Shown: in pieces, positions 26,477-34,852 of the stretch | How the letters are laid out: every line of letters starts with the position of its first letter | Numbering within the stretch: the first letter of the stretch is position 1 | Assembly (NCBI RefSeq): GCF_020329505.1 | Contig: NZ_JAGKJJ010000002.1 | Span: 372,001-436,000 of the forward strand | Source of the DNA: Bradyrhizobium semiaridum | GTDB taxonomy: Bacteria > Pseudomonadota > Alphaproteobacteria > Rhizobiales > Xanthobacteraceae | DNA: 64,000 nt | Direction of reading: 5' to 3' | Notes under the pieces: generated by a model | Told to the model about the DNA's origin: nothing | The model's database searches: none | Seen by the model: the letters and a program-made list of their open reading frames with translations, nothing else | Program-made: the position numbers and the translations under genes

Positions 26477-27907
26477 ATGGTCAATCGCATGCAATTCTAC
26501 ATCGATGGCGCCTGGGTCGATCCAGTCGTCAAGAAGTCCACCCCGGTCGTCAATCCGGCGACCGAAGAGGCGATGTATGAGGTTGCGCTCGGCTCGAAGG
26601 CCGATCTCGACAAGGCGGTCGCCGCTGCCAAGCGCGCCTTCGAGACCTATTCGCTGACCAGCCGCGAGGAGCGCATCGCGCTGCTCACCAAGGTGATCGA
26701 GGTCTACAAGGGCCGCATGAAGGAGATCGGCGCGGCCGTCTCCGACGAGATGGGCGCGCCGCTGCCGATGGCCGAGAAGCTGCAGGCCGGCGCCGGCCTC
26801 GGCCATCTCATGAACACCCTCGAAGTGCTCAAGAAGTACGAGTTCGAGGAGACCATGGGCACCGCCGTGATCGTGCGCGAGCCGGTCGGCGTCGTCGGCA
26901 TGATCACGCCGTGGAACTGGCCGCTCAACCAGATCGCCTGCAAGGTCGCGCCTGCGCTCGCTGCCGGCTGCACCATGATCCTCAAGCCGTCGGAGTTCAC
27001 TCCCACCTCGGCGCTGATCTTCGCGGAAATCCTCCATGAAGCCGGCGTGCCGAAGGGCGTGTTCAACCTCATCAACGGCCTCGGCCCGGAGGTCGGTGCT
27101 GCCATGAGCGAGCACCCGGACATCGACATGATCTCGTTCACCGGCTCGACCCGCGCCGGCGTCGACGTCGCCAAGCGGGCGGCGCCGACCGTCAAGCGCG
27201 TCAGCCAGGAACTCGGCGGCAAGTCGCCGAACGTGATCCTCGAAGGCGCCGACCTGACCAAGGCGGTGACCGGCGGCGTGATGCACATGTTCAACAACTC
27301 GGGCCAGTCCTGCAACGCGCCGTCGCGCATGATCGTGCCGCTCTCCAGGATGAAGGAAGTGGCCGCGATCGCCAAGGGCGTCGCCGACAAGACCAAGGCC
27401 GGCGATCCACGCGCGGCCGACACCACCATCGGCCCGGTGGTCAACCGCGGCCAGTGGGACAAGATCCAGGCGCTGATCCAGAAGGGCATCGACGAGGGCG
27501 CAACGCTCGTCGCCGGCGGTCCGGGCCTGCCCGAGGGCGTGAACAAGGGCTTCTATGTCCGTCCGACCATCTTCGCCGACGTCACCAACGACATGACGAT
27601 CGCCCGCGAGGAAATCTTCGGACCGGTGCTGACCATCATCGGCGCCAAGGACGAAGCCGACGCCGTCAAGATCGCCAACGACACGCCGTTCGGTCTCGCC
27701 GGTTATGTCACCGGCGATACCGTGGAGAGCGCGCGCCGCGTCGGCCGCCAGATCCGCGCCGGCAACGTCAACCTGCAGGGCGTGCCGAACGAGCGCACCG
27801 CGCCGTTCGGCGGCTACAAGCAGTCCGGCAACGGCCGCGAGTGGGGCCGCTACGGCCTGGAAGAATATCTCGAAGTCAAGGCCATCGCCGGCTTCAACGC
27901 CGCGTAA
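26477..27907 (+). CDS. Aldehyde dehydrogenase family protein
   Basis: A 476-residue NAD(P)-dependent aldehyde dehydrogenase of normal length. Catalytic C279 lies in NNSGQSCNAPSR and the general base E245 in QELGGKSPN. The cofactor region ITPWNWPLNQI and FTGSTRAG are canonical. It starts with ATG at 26477, or at the internal ATG four codons on. It follows the AceE-like E1 by 285 bp with a repeat between, so co-transcription is uncertain. Substrate unknown. Confidence 0.93.
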   Translation: MVNRMQFYIDGAWVDPVVKKSTPVVNPATEEAMYEVALGSKADLDKAVAAAKRAFETYSLTSREERIALLTKVIEVYKGRMKEIGAAVSDEMGAPLPMAEKLQAGAGLGHLMNTLEVLKKYEFEETMGTAVIVREPVGVVGMITPWNWPLNQIACKVAPALAAGCTMILKPSEFTPTSALIFAEILHEAGVPKGVFNLINGLGPEVGAAMSEHPDIDMISFTGSTRAGVDVAKRAAPTVKRVSQELGGKSPNVILEGADLTKAVTGGVMHMFNNSGQSCNAPSRMIVPLSRMKEVAAIAKGVADKTKAGDPRAADTTIGPVVNRGQWDKIQALIQKGIDEGATLVAGGPGLPEGVNKGFYVRPTIFADVTNDMTIAREEIFGPVLTIIGAKDEADAVKIANDTPFGLAGYVTGDTVESARRVGRQIRAGNVNLQGVPNERTAPFGGYKQSGNGREWGRYGLEEYLEVKAIAGFNAA

Positions 27908-27934
27908 GCCGGGCCACGAGAGACGAGATGCTGG

Positions 27935-27960
27935 CGCCGGGGCGGATCACCGCCCCGGCG
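27935..27960 (+). terminator. GC-rich terminator-like hairpin
   Basis: A perfect 11-bp stem CGCCGGGGCGG / CCGCCCCGGCG around the loop ATCA lies 28 bp after the aldehyde dehydrogenase stop. No long T-run follows, so efficiency is uncertain. It lies between convergent genes. Confidence 0.6.
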
Positions 27961-28011
27961 TCAGACGTTCTGGAGAGGGTACTTTTGACGTTTGCGTTGC
28001 CGAGGCGACAA

Positions 28012-28974
28012 CTATCCGCCGAGCGCGCCCTGGGTGTTGACGTAGAGCGCATAGATCGACTGGCTCGCCGCCATGAACAGGCGGTTGCGCTTCAGCCCGC
28101 CGAAGCAGAGGTTGGCGCAGCGCTCGGGCAGCGCGATGCGGCCGATCATCACACCGTCGGGCGCGAACACGACGACACCGTCGAGTTCGGGATCGCCCAT
28201 GCCCCAGCCGCACCAGAGATTGCCGTCGATGTCGAGCCGGAAACCGTCCGGGGTGCCGGGGCCGGCATCGACAAACACGCGCTTATTGGACAGCCTGTCG
28301 CCGGAAGGCGACACGTCGTAGGCCAGGATCTTGCGGTTGGGCACGCCGCGCGACTCGATGACATAGAGGACCTTTTCATCGGGCGAGAAGGCGAGCCCGT
28401 TCGGCCCCAACACGCCCTCGGCGACGATCGTGGCGTTGCCGGTTTCGGGATCGAGCCGATAGACGTTGGCGTCGATCTCGGGCTCCGCCTTGTAGCCCTC
28501 GTAATTGCCGAGCAGGCCGAAGGTCGGATCGGTGAACCAGATCGAGCCGTCGGATTTCACCACGACATCGTTCGGCGAGTTCAGCCGCTTGCCGCCATAG
28601 GAATCGATCAGCACCGTAATCGATCCGTCATATTCGGTGCGCACCACGCGCCGGCCGCCATGCTCGCAGGTGATCAGCCGGCCCTGGCGGTCGCGCGTGT
28701 TGCCATTGGCGAAGTTCGACGGCTTGCGATAGTTGCTGACCGCGCCGGTCTCTTCCTCCCACTTGATGATGCGCTGGTTCGGGATGTCGCTGCACAGCAG
28801 ATAGCGGCCGTCGCCGAACCACACCGGGCCTTCGGCCCAGCGCAGGCCAGTGGCGATGCGCTCGATCGCGGAGAGTTTCAGCCAGTATTTCTCGAAGCGC
28901 GGGTCGAGCGCATGGATCGCGGGATCGGGGTAATAGGTCGCGGGCCGCCAGCCTGCGGAATGGACATCGGACAT
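28012..28974 (-). CDS. SMP-30/gluconolactonase-family lactonase
   Basis: A 320-residue six-bladed beta-propeller of the SGL family. Family marks include the metal-ligand Glu in LRWAEGPVW near residue 48, the NSPNDVVVKSDGSIWFTDPTFG block, VLGPNGLAFSPDEKVLY and GTPDGFRLDIDGNLW. The ATG at 28974 gives the standard N-terminus. It is divergent from the uronate dehydrogenase gene across 101 bp. Uronate dehydrogenase yields aldarolactones, so opening such a lactone is the likely job. Confidence 0.9.
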   Translation of the reverse strand: MSDVHSAGWRPATYYPDPAIHALDPRFEKYWLKLSAIERIATGLRWAEGPVWFGDGRYLLCSDIPNQRIIKWEEETGAVSNYRKPSNFANGNTRDRQGRLITCEHGGRRVVRTEYDGSITVLIDSYGGKRLNSPNDVVVKSDGSIWFTDPTFGLLGNYEGYKAEPEIDANVYRLDPETGNATIVAEGVLGPNGLAFSPDEKVLYVIESRGVPNRKILAYDVSPSGDRLSNKRVFVDAGPGTPDGFRLDIDGNLWCGWGMGDPELDGVVVFAPDGVMIGRIALPERCANLCFGGLKRNRLFMAASQSIYALYVNTQGALGG

Positions 28975-29075
28975 TTGCTGTTCTCGTTGTTGTGTTTCCT
29001 CTGTACCTGGTTTGCTATCATCGTCGGCCTGCAACCGCAATTCGGCAGCAGCACACAGCACATATGAGGGACGGA

Positions 29076-29897
29076 ATGGCACGCATATTGATGACCGGCG
29101 CAGCGGGTGGAATCGGAACGAGCCTGCGGAAGCTGCTGCCGCCGATCTATCCGGACCTCTTGCTGAGCGACATCAAGCAGCCTTCCGATCTCGGTGCGGG
29201 CGAGACGTTCAAGGCAGCGGATCTCGCCGATCTCGCGCAGGTCGAGGCGATCTGCGAAGGCGTCGACGGCATCCTGCATTTCGGCGGCTATTCGGTCGAG
29301 GGATCCTGGGACCAGATCCACCAGGCCAACATCATCGGCTGCTACAATCTGTTCGAGGCGGCGCGCAGGAAAGGCGTCAAGCGCGTGATCTTCGCCTCGT
29401 CGAACCATGCGGTGGGCTTCTACCCGCGCCATCACCGCATCGGCACCGACGTGACGCCGCGGCCGGATAGCCGCTACGGCGTCAGCAAAGTGTTCGGCGA
29501 GGCGGTCGGCGCGCTCTATGCCGACAAGCACGGCATCAAGGTGACGTGCCTGCGCATCGGCAATTTCGGCGAGGCGCCGCTCGACCACCGCAGGCTGTCG
29601 ATCTGGCTCAAGCCGGAAGATCTGGTGCAACTCTGCCGGATCGGGCTCGAGCACCCCGACATTCACTTCGAGGTGTTTTACGGCGCCTCCTACAACGAGC
29701 GCTCATGGTGGGACAATCACCGCGCCTACGATCTCGGCTATCGCCCGACCGGCAGGGCTGAAGATTTTCGCGAGCACGCGATGGCCGAACAAGCCAAGCT
29801 GCCGCCCGATCCGGTCGGCGACTTCTACCAGGGCGGCACGTTCTGCAGCATGGAGTTCGACGGCGACAGGAGCGGGATCATCGACTGGAAGAAGTGA
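29076..29897 (+). CDS. udh: Uronate dehydrogenase
   Basis: A 273-residue extended SDR. The NAD motif TGAAGGIG is near the N-terminus, the catalytic S in FASSNHAVGFYP, and the YxxxK motif in RYGVSKVFGE. The pattern DGILHFGGYSVEGSWDQIHQANIIGCYNLFEAARRKGVKRVIFASSNH closely recalls uronate dehydrogenases, which oxidise galacturonate or glucuronate to the aldarolactone; I quote the family from memory. The ATG at 29076 follows GAGGGACGGA. Its stop directly abuts the stop of the next minus-strand gene. Confidence 0.85.
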   Translation: MARILMTGAAGGIGTSLRKLLPPIYPDLLLSDIKQPSDLGAGETFKAADLADLAQVEAICEGVDGILHFGGYSVEGSWDQIHQANIIGCYNLFEAARRKGVKRVIFASSNHAVGFYPRHHRIGTDVTPRPDSRYGVSKVFGEAVGALYADKHGIKVTCLRIGNFGEAPLDHRRLSIWLKPEDLVQLCRIGLEHPDIHFEVFYGASYNERSWWDNHRAYDLGYRPTGRAEDFREHAMAEQAKLPPDPVGDFYQGGTFCSMEFDGDRSGIIDWKK

Positions 29898-30473
29898 TCA
29901 GTTGTCGCATTGGGGGAGTTGTTGGACGGAAGCGGCTCGCTGCTGCTGCACGTCCTTCTCCTGGGCCGGCCTTTCGATCACCTTGGGCTCGCTGCCGGGC
30001 CCGTCAAAAGCCTCGGCGAAGTGGGTGAGCGGAAATGAGAGGCTGATCGCTTGACCCGTCAGGTTCTTGGCTTCCACCGTGATCGTCTGCGCATGCTTCA
30101 GCCGCTCGATCAGCTCGCCGTTTGCCTCGAGCGTGCCGCCGCAACCGAGCGTGTAGCAATGCGGCTTGGCGATCTGGATCGGCTCGTCTTGATCGATCCG
30201 CAGGCTGATCGTGCCTTCCAGCATGGTCCGCGTTCCGACATTCGCGCTCAGGATCGCACGCTTGCTGTTCTGTGGCGCAACAGTGATACCGCCGCCAGAC
30301 GGCGAGCATTGACCGCGCGCGGCGGTGCCGACAAAGCAACTCGCCTGCGTCAGGCAGGTCTTGGTCCAGGGCTCGTAGGTCAGTTGCGTCGCGCGCGGAT
30401 CGGCGGCCTCGCTGCTGCCGCCGAGCGCGAGTTGCGCGGCGACCGATCCCAACACCAAAGCCACGTAGCGCAT
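29898..30473 (-). CDS. Invasion-associated locus B (IalB) family protein
   Basis: A 191-residue exported protein with a signal peptide (about 1-23, ending SEAAD). The body has the IalB-family pattern: EPWTKTCLTQASCFVGTAARG, a GTISLRIDQDEPIQIAKPHCYTLGCGGTLEAN core with paired cysteines, and KNLTGQAISLSFPLTHFAEAFDGP. The C-terminus is Gln-rich. Such proteins are common in Rhizobiales envelopes with no settled role. It is convergent with udh with no gap between stop codons (TGATCA) and seems unrelated to uronate use. Confidence 0.85.
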   Translation of the reverse strand: MRYVALVLGSVAAQLALGGSSEAADPRATQLTYEPWTKTCLTQASCFVGTAARGQCSPSGGGITVAPQNSKRAILSANVGTRTMLEGTISLRIDQDEPIQIAKPHCYTLGCGGTLEANGELIERLKHAQTITVEAKNLTGQAISLSFPLTHFAEAFDGPGSEPKVIERPAQEKDVQQQRAASVQQLPQCDN

Positions 30474-30513
30474 CGCCGTCTCCTGAACAATCAGGGCCGC
30501 GTATCGCGCGCTA

Positions 30514-31203
30514 TTACGGCTTTTTGTCGTTGGCGATGCGGGCGAGATAATCCGCCTTGCTGTACGCCATGTGATCGACGCAGAGCTGCGCCAGCGCCCA
30601 GCTGTCGCGGCCCTTCAGCAGCTCGATCATCAGCTCATGCTGCCGGCGCGACAGCGCGAGGCCCTCGCTGTCGGCGAGATTCTTGGCGCGCATCGGCAGG
30701 GTCAGGTTCATGTAGTCCTGCAGCGAGCGGACCAGATAAGGGTTGCCGCAGGCCGCGAACAGCGCGATGTGGAACGCATCGTTGGTCTCGTGAATCCCAC
30801 GCATGTCCTGCGCTTCGGCCCTGGCGCAGTAATGCCGCTGCAGCTCGTTTAGTTGCTCGATTAGGCTGGCCGGCGCCGGGAGCGGGATCATCAGTGCGGC
30901 CTGGCGCGTCAGCATCTCGCGCACCTCGTAGATCTGCCGCACCTCTTCCGCCGAATAGAACCGCACGGTGGCGCCAACGTTCTTCTCACGCAGCACAATG
31001 CCCTGGCGCTCCAGCTGGAACAGCGCCTGGCGGACAAAATGCCGGCTCGCGCCGTAGCGCTGCATCAGCGTATCCTCGACCAGCCGCAGACCGGGGGAGA
31101 AGCGGCCGAAGATGATGTCCTCCTCCAGCCGGCGGATCACTTCGGCCTGTTCCTCCTCGCGCGAGGGGGTGGGAACCTCTGACGGTGCTGCCTGCGCTTT
31201 CAT
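30514..31203 (-). CDS. GntR-family (FCD) regulator of the uronate locus
   Basis: A 229-residue GntR/FadR-type regulator. The N-terminal winged helix covers about 18-85 (IIFGRFSPGLRLVEDTLMQRYGASRHFVRQALFQLERQGIV) and the C-terminal FCD ligand domain follows with metal-binding-type His/Asp positions (ETNDAFHIALFAACGNPYL). The ATG at 31203 is preferred to an upstream ATG at 31260 that would overlap the operator. It is divergent from the dehydratase gene. It probably represses the dehydratase and TRAP genes until a sugar acid binds. Confidence 0.9.
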   Translation of the reverse strand: MKAQAAPSEVPTPSREEEQAEVIRRLEEDIIFGRFSPGLRLVEDTLMQRYGASRHFVRQALFQLERQGIVLREKNVGATVRFYSAEEVRQIYEVREMLTRQAALMIPLPAPASLIEQLNELQRHYCARAEAQDMRGIHETNDAFHIALFAACGNPYLVRSLQDYMNLTLPMRAKNLADSEGLALSRRQHELMIELLKGRDSWALAQLCVDHMAYSKADYLARIANDKKP

Positions 31204-31252
31204 GCTCGTCCGCTTCGGAAAGACGGACGGACGACACCACGGCGCCACAGTC

Positions 31253-31264
31253 ATTGTCAATAAT
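31253..31264. promoter_or_regulatory. GntR operator candidate, site 1
   Basis: ATTGTCAATAAT lies 50 bp before the GntR gene start. Its first nine bases are the reverse complement of ATTGACAAT at 31316 and 33159. On the minus strand it contains TTGACA, so binding would block a -35 box of the regulator gene (autoregulation). Confidence 0.55.
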
Positions 31265-31315
31265 AGCGGTGAATTTGCCGCAGATCAGGCGCCCATCGGC
31301 GTGGAATTATCTCAT

Positions 31316-31324
31316 ATTGACAAT
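31316..31324. promoter_or_regulatory. GntR operator candidate, site 2
   Basis: ATTGACAAT, continuing as ATTGACAATAATT, lies 50 bp upstream of the dehydratase start. It contains a perfect TTGACA -35 hexamer facing the dehydratase gene. Together with site 1 it forms a 72-bp spaced inverted pair. Confidence 0.55.
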
Positions 31325-31373
31325 AATTCCCGCGCTCCTTAAGTGCGATCTGATAACCACGGGATACAAGAAA

Positions 31374-33077
31374 ATGGCCGACGGACTGCGCAAGGGACTG
31401 ACCAGCTATGGTGACGCCGGCTTCTCGCTGTTCCTGCGCAAGGCCTTCATCAAGGCGATGGGCTATTCCGACGATGCGCTCAACCGCCCGATCGTCGGCA
31501 TCACCAACACCTACAGCGACTACAATCCCTGCCACGGCAACGTCCCGCAGATCATCGAGGCGGTGAAGCGCGGCGTGATGCTGTCGGGCGCGATGCCGTT
31601 CGTGTTTCCGACCATCTCGATCGCCGAGAGCTTTGCGCATCCGACCTCGATGTATCTGCGCAATCTGATGGCGATGGACACCGAGGAGATGATCCGCGCC
31701 CAGCCGATGGATGCGGTGATCGTGATCGGCGGTTGCGACAAGACCCTGCCGGCGCAGATCATGGCGGCCGTCAGCGCCGATCTGCCGACCGTCGTGATTC
31801 CGGTCGGGCCGATGGTGGTCGGCCATCACAAGGGCGAGGTGCTCGGCGCCTGCACCGATTGCCGCCGGCTCTGGGGCAAGTATCGGGCCGGAGAGATCGA
31901 CGACGCCGAGATCGAGGCGGTGAACGGTCGTCTCGCCCCGTCGGTCGGCACCTGCATGGTGATGGGCACGGCCTCGACCATGGCCTGTGTCACCGAGGCG
32001 CTCGGCCTGTCGCTGCCGATGAGCGCGACGATCCCGGCGCCGCATGCCGAACGCTTCCGCTCCGCCGAGGCCAGCGGCCGCGTTGCCGCTGAGATGGCGA
32101 AGACCAAGGGACCGAAGCCGAGCGAGATTTTGACGCCGTCGTCGTTCCGCAACGCCCAGATCGTGATGCAGGCGATCGGCGGCTCGACCAACGGGCTCAT
32201 TCACCTCACCGCGATCGCCAACCGCACGCCGCACAAGATCGACCTCCAAGCGTTCGACCGGCTCGGCCGCGAGGTGCCTGTGCTGGTCGACCTCAAGCCG
32301 TCGGGTGATCATTACATGGAGCACTTCCATCACGCCGGCGGCCTGCCGAAGCTGATGGCGCAACTCGGCGATCTCCTCGACCTCGATGCCAGAACCATCA
32401 CTGGGCAGACGTTGCGCGAGGTCGTTGCCGGCGCCGAGGAGGTGCCCGGGCAGGATGCGATCCGCTCCAAGGCGAACCCGATCAAGTCCGAAGGCGCGAT
32501 GGCCATTCTGCACGGCAACCTCGCGCCGCGCGGCGCCGTGATCAAGCAATCGGCGGCGAGCGAGAGGCTGTTGCAGCATACCGGCCGCGCCGTGGTGTTC
32601 GAGTCGGTCGAGGACATGACGCTGCGGGTCGACGATCCCGCGCTCGATGTCACCGCCGACGACGTGCTGGTGCTGCGCAACGCCGGGCCGAAGGGCGCGC
32701 CGGGCATGCCCGAGGCGGGCTATCTGCCGATCCCGAAGAAGCTCGCGCGGACCGGCGTCAAGGACATGGTCCGCATCTCGGATGCACGGATGAGCGGCAC
32801 CGCGTTCGGCACCATCGTGCTGCACATCACCCCGGAGTCCGCCGTCGGCGGTCCGCTGGGTTTGGTGCGGAACGGTGACATGATCCGGCTCGACGTCGCC
32901 AAGCGCAGCATCGACCTCCTGGTCGATGAGGCCGAACTGCAGAAGCGCCGCGCCGCGCTGGCGCCGACTGGTACGCCCGACTGGGCCAGGCGCGGCTACG
33001 CGCACCTGTTCAACGAGACCATCCTGCAAGCCGACGAAGGCTGCGACTTCGACTTCATGCGCGCCAAGGGTAAATAA
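31374..33077 (+). CDS. IlvD/EDD-family sugar-acid dehydratase
   Basis: A 567-residue Fe-S dehydratase of the IlvD/Edd family. Cluster cysteines lie in NPCHGNVP, GGCDKT and SVGTCMVMGTAST. The motif TDCRRLWGKYRAGEI marks the sugar-acid branch rather than branched-chain amino-acid synthesis. It sits between a GntR gene and a TRAP importer, next to lactonase and uronate dehydrogenase genes. The likely substrate is an aldarate or aldonate, giving a 2-keto-3-deoxy acid. The exact substrate is inferred. Confidence 0.88.
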   Translation: MADGLRKGLTSYGDAGFSLFLRKAFIKAMGYSDDALNRPIVGITNTYSDYNPCHGNVPQIIEAVKRGVMLSGAMPFVFPTISIAESFAHPTSMYLRNLMAMDTEEMIRAQPMDAVIVIGGCDKTLPAQIMAAVSADLPTVVIPVGPMVVGHHKGEVLGACTDCRRLWGKYRAGEIDDAEIEAVNGRLAPSVGTCMVMGTASTMACVTEALGLSLPMSATIPAPHAERFRSAEASGRVAAEMAKTKGPKPSEILTPSSFRNAQIVMQAIGGSTNGLIHLTAIANRTPHKIDLQAFDRLGREVPVLVDLKPSGDHYMEHFHHAGGLPKLMAQLGDLLDLDARTITGQTLREVVAGAEEVPGQDAIRSKANPIKSEGAMAILHGNLAPRGAVIKQSAASERLLQHTGRAVVFESVEDMTLRVDDPALDVTADDVLVLRNAGPKGAPGMPEAGYLPIPKKLARTGVKDMVRISDARMSGTAFGTIVLHITPESAVGGPLGLVRNGDMIRLDVAKRSIDLLVDEAELQKRRAALAPTGTPDWARRGYAHLFNETILQADEGCDFDFMRAKGK

Positions 33078-33092
33078 GGATGGCGCGGCCAA

Positions 33093-33104
33093 ATTATCGA
33101 TAAT
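33093..33104. promoter_or_regulatory. Palindrome upstream of dctP
   Basis: A perfect 12-bp palindrome ATTATCGATAAT lies just after the dehydratase stop. It resembles the ATTGWCAAT sites in its half-site and may be an additional operator of the same regulator. Confidence 0.4.
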
Positions 33105-33158
33105 GTCGGTCGCGTAACGCCTGCTTTGGCGTCGCCGTCGACGAATTTCTCCTGTTTT

Positions 33159-33189
33159 ATTGACAATCCCGCAGGACTGGTGGGATGAT
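33159..33189 (+). promoter_or_regulatory. dctPQM promoter with GntR operator
   Basis: ATTGACAAT (33159-33167) contains the -35 box TTGACA. A -10-like GATGAT follows after an 18-bp spacer at 33184. The operator therefore overlaps the promoter, as expected for simple repression. dctP starts 34 bp downstream. Confidence 0.5.
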
Positions 33190-33222
33190 CGAGCCAATAA
33201 ACAAAGCAGGGGGAACGTCGCG

Positions 33223-34239
33223 ATGGGCTATCCAGCCAAGATCGTCGGAATCGCCATGACGGCACTGCTATCCGCCGCAGCAGCGCTGCTGGTGCCTGCG
33301 GGCGTCGGCGCGCAGGAGGTCAAGCACTTCCGCTTCGCCTACGACCAGCCGCGCAACACCGGTTATTCGATCGCCGGAGACCTGTTCGCCGACAAGCTCA
33401 AGGAATTGAGCAAGGGCACCATGATCGTCGATCAGTACCCCGGTGCCCAGCTCGGCCAGGAACCGCAGCTGCTGCAATTGGTGAAGTCAGGCGATATCGA
33501 ATTTGCCATCATCTCCTCCGCCAACACGGCGACGATCTCGCCGCAGGCCGGCGTGATGTCGCTGCACTTCCTGTTCCGCGACGAGGCGCATGTGATCAAG
33601 GCGTTGGCCGATCCGAAAGTGTTCGACGCGATCAGGACCATGATCGATGACACCGCCCAGGGCCTGCATGTGATCGGCACCGGCTCGCAGGGCGTGCGGC
33701 ATATCTACAGCAAGAAGGAGGTGCACAATGTCGGCGACCTCAAGGGAATGAAGGTCCGCGTGCAGGCGACCGCGACCGAGGACACCATGTTTCCGGCCTA
33801 CAATGCCCAGACGGTGCACATGCCGTTCGGCAGCGTCTATACCTCGCTGCAAACCGGCGTGGTCGATGCGGCCGAGAACAGCATCAACGTCTACCTCGTC
33901 AACAAGCATTACGAGGTGGCGCCGGTGCTCTCGATCACCGAGCACGAGGCCAACAATGCACTGCTGTTCGTCTCCGACAAATTGTGGCAGAGCCTCTCCG
34001 CCGAGCAGAAGCGGTGGGTGCAGGCCGCCGCCAACGAGGTCAGCGCCAAGGAACCGGCCAAGGCGTTCGACCTCGAGCACAGCGCGCTGAAGAAGCTGAA
34101 GGGCTTCGGCGTCAAAGTGGTCGAGGACGTCGACAAGAAGACCTTCACGGCGATCGCCGATCCCTATCTCGACAAGCTCGCCAAGGACCTCGGCCCGCAG
34201 GCCGAGAAGATCAAGAACCTGATCCGCGCGGTCAATTGA
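33223..34239 (+). CDS. TRAP transporter substrate-binding protein DctP
   Basis: A 338-residue DctP-family periplasmic protein with a signal peptide ending GVGAQ (about residue 29). The family motif KGMKVRVQATATEDTMFPAYNAQTVHMPFGSVYTSLQTGVVDAAENS contains the arginine that binds the ligand carboxylate. It starts with ATG after GGGGGAACGTCGCG. It is the first gene of dctPQM, co-regulated with the dehydratase. A sugar acid such as a uronate or aldarate is the likely ligand. Confidence 0.93.
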   Translation: MGYPAKIVGIAMTALLSAAAALLVPAGVGAQEVKHFRFAYDQPRNTGYSIAGDLFADKLKELSKGTMIVDQYPGAQLGQEPQLLQLVKSGDIEFAIISSANTATISPQAGVMSLHFLFRDEAHVIKALADPKVFDAIRTMIDDTAQGLHVIGTGSQGVRHIYSKKEVHNVGDLKGMKVRVQATATEDTMFPAYNAQTVHMPFGSVYTSLQTGVVDAAENSINVYLVNKHYEVAPVLSITEHEANNALLFVSDKLWQSLSAEQKRWVQAAANEVSAKEPAKAFDLEHSALKKLKGFGVKVVEDVDKKTFTAIADPYLDKLAKDLGPQAEKIKNLIRAVN

Positions 34240-34267
34240 AGGCTCGGGACGACGGAGAGCTCGAGCC

Positions 34268-34852
34268 ATGGCCATCGCCGACAAACTGGTGCTGCAACGG
34301 CAGCGGCATCTGAAGTGGCGCGCGCTGGACCGGCTTGAGCTCATCCTGATGGTGCTGTGCGGGCTGCTGTGCTTCGGCTTCTCGCTGTCGGTCACCGCTG
34401 ACATCATCACCCGCACCATCGGCCATCCCTGGCTGTGGCTGCAGGAGGTGACGTCGACGCTGTTCATCTACGCGATCTTCATCGGCTCCGCGGTCGCGAC
34501 ACGCCGCAACGACCACCTCTATCTCACCGCGATCTCGGAGGCGATGCATGGCCGGTCGCGGCTGGTCGTCGAGATCATCATCCGCCTGGTTGTGTTGGGT
34601 GTCGCGTTCTGTCTCGTCTGGTACGGCTATCTCAACTATCTCCGCGGCTTCGGCAGCTTCCGGCTGCCATCGGGCACGCCGATCGCATCGCTCTATGCGA
34701 TCATTCCGCTGTCGGGCATCCTGATCGGCTTGTTCACGATCGAGCAGCTCGTCAATGGCCTTCGCAACGGTTTTGACCACCCGGAACCGCCCGACGAGGA
34801 TCTTGCGATTTCCGCGATCAACACCGGCACGCAGACCGGAGCGCAGCCATGA
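34268..34852 (+). CDS. TRAP transporter small permease DctQ
   Basis: A 194-residue protein with four hydrophobic helices typical of DctQ. The conserved WLQEVTSTLFIYAIFIGSAVATRRNDHLYL segment is present. The N- and C-terminal tails are polar. It overlaps dctM by four bases (ATGA), so translation is coupled. Confidence 0.92.
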   Translation: MAIADKLVLQRQRHLKWRALDRLELILMVLCGLLCFGFSLSVTADIITRTIGHPWLWLQEVTSTLFIYAIFIGSAVATRRNDHLYLTAISEAMHGRSRLVVEIIIRLVVLGVAFCLVWYGYLNYLRGFGSFRLPSGTPIASLYAIIPLSGILIGLFTIEQLVNGLRNGFDHPEPPDEDLAISAINTGTQTGAQP

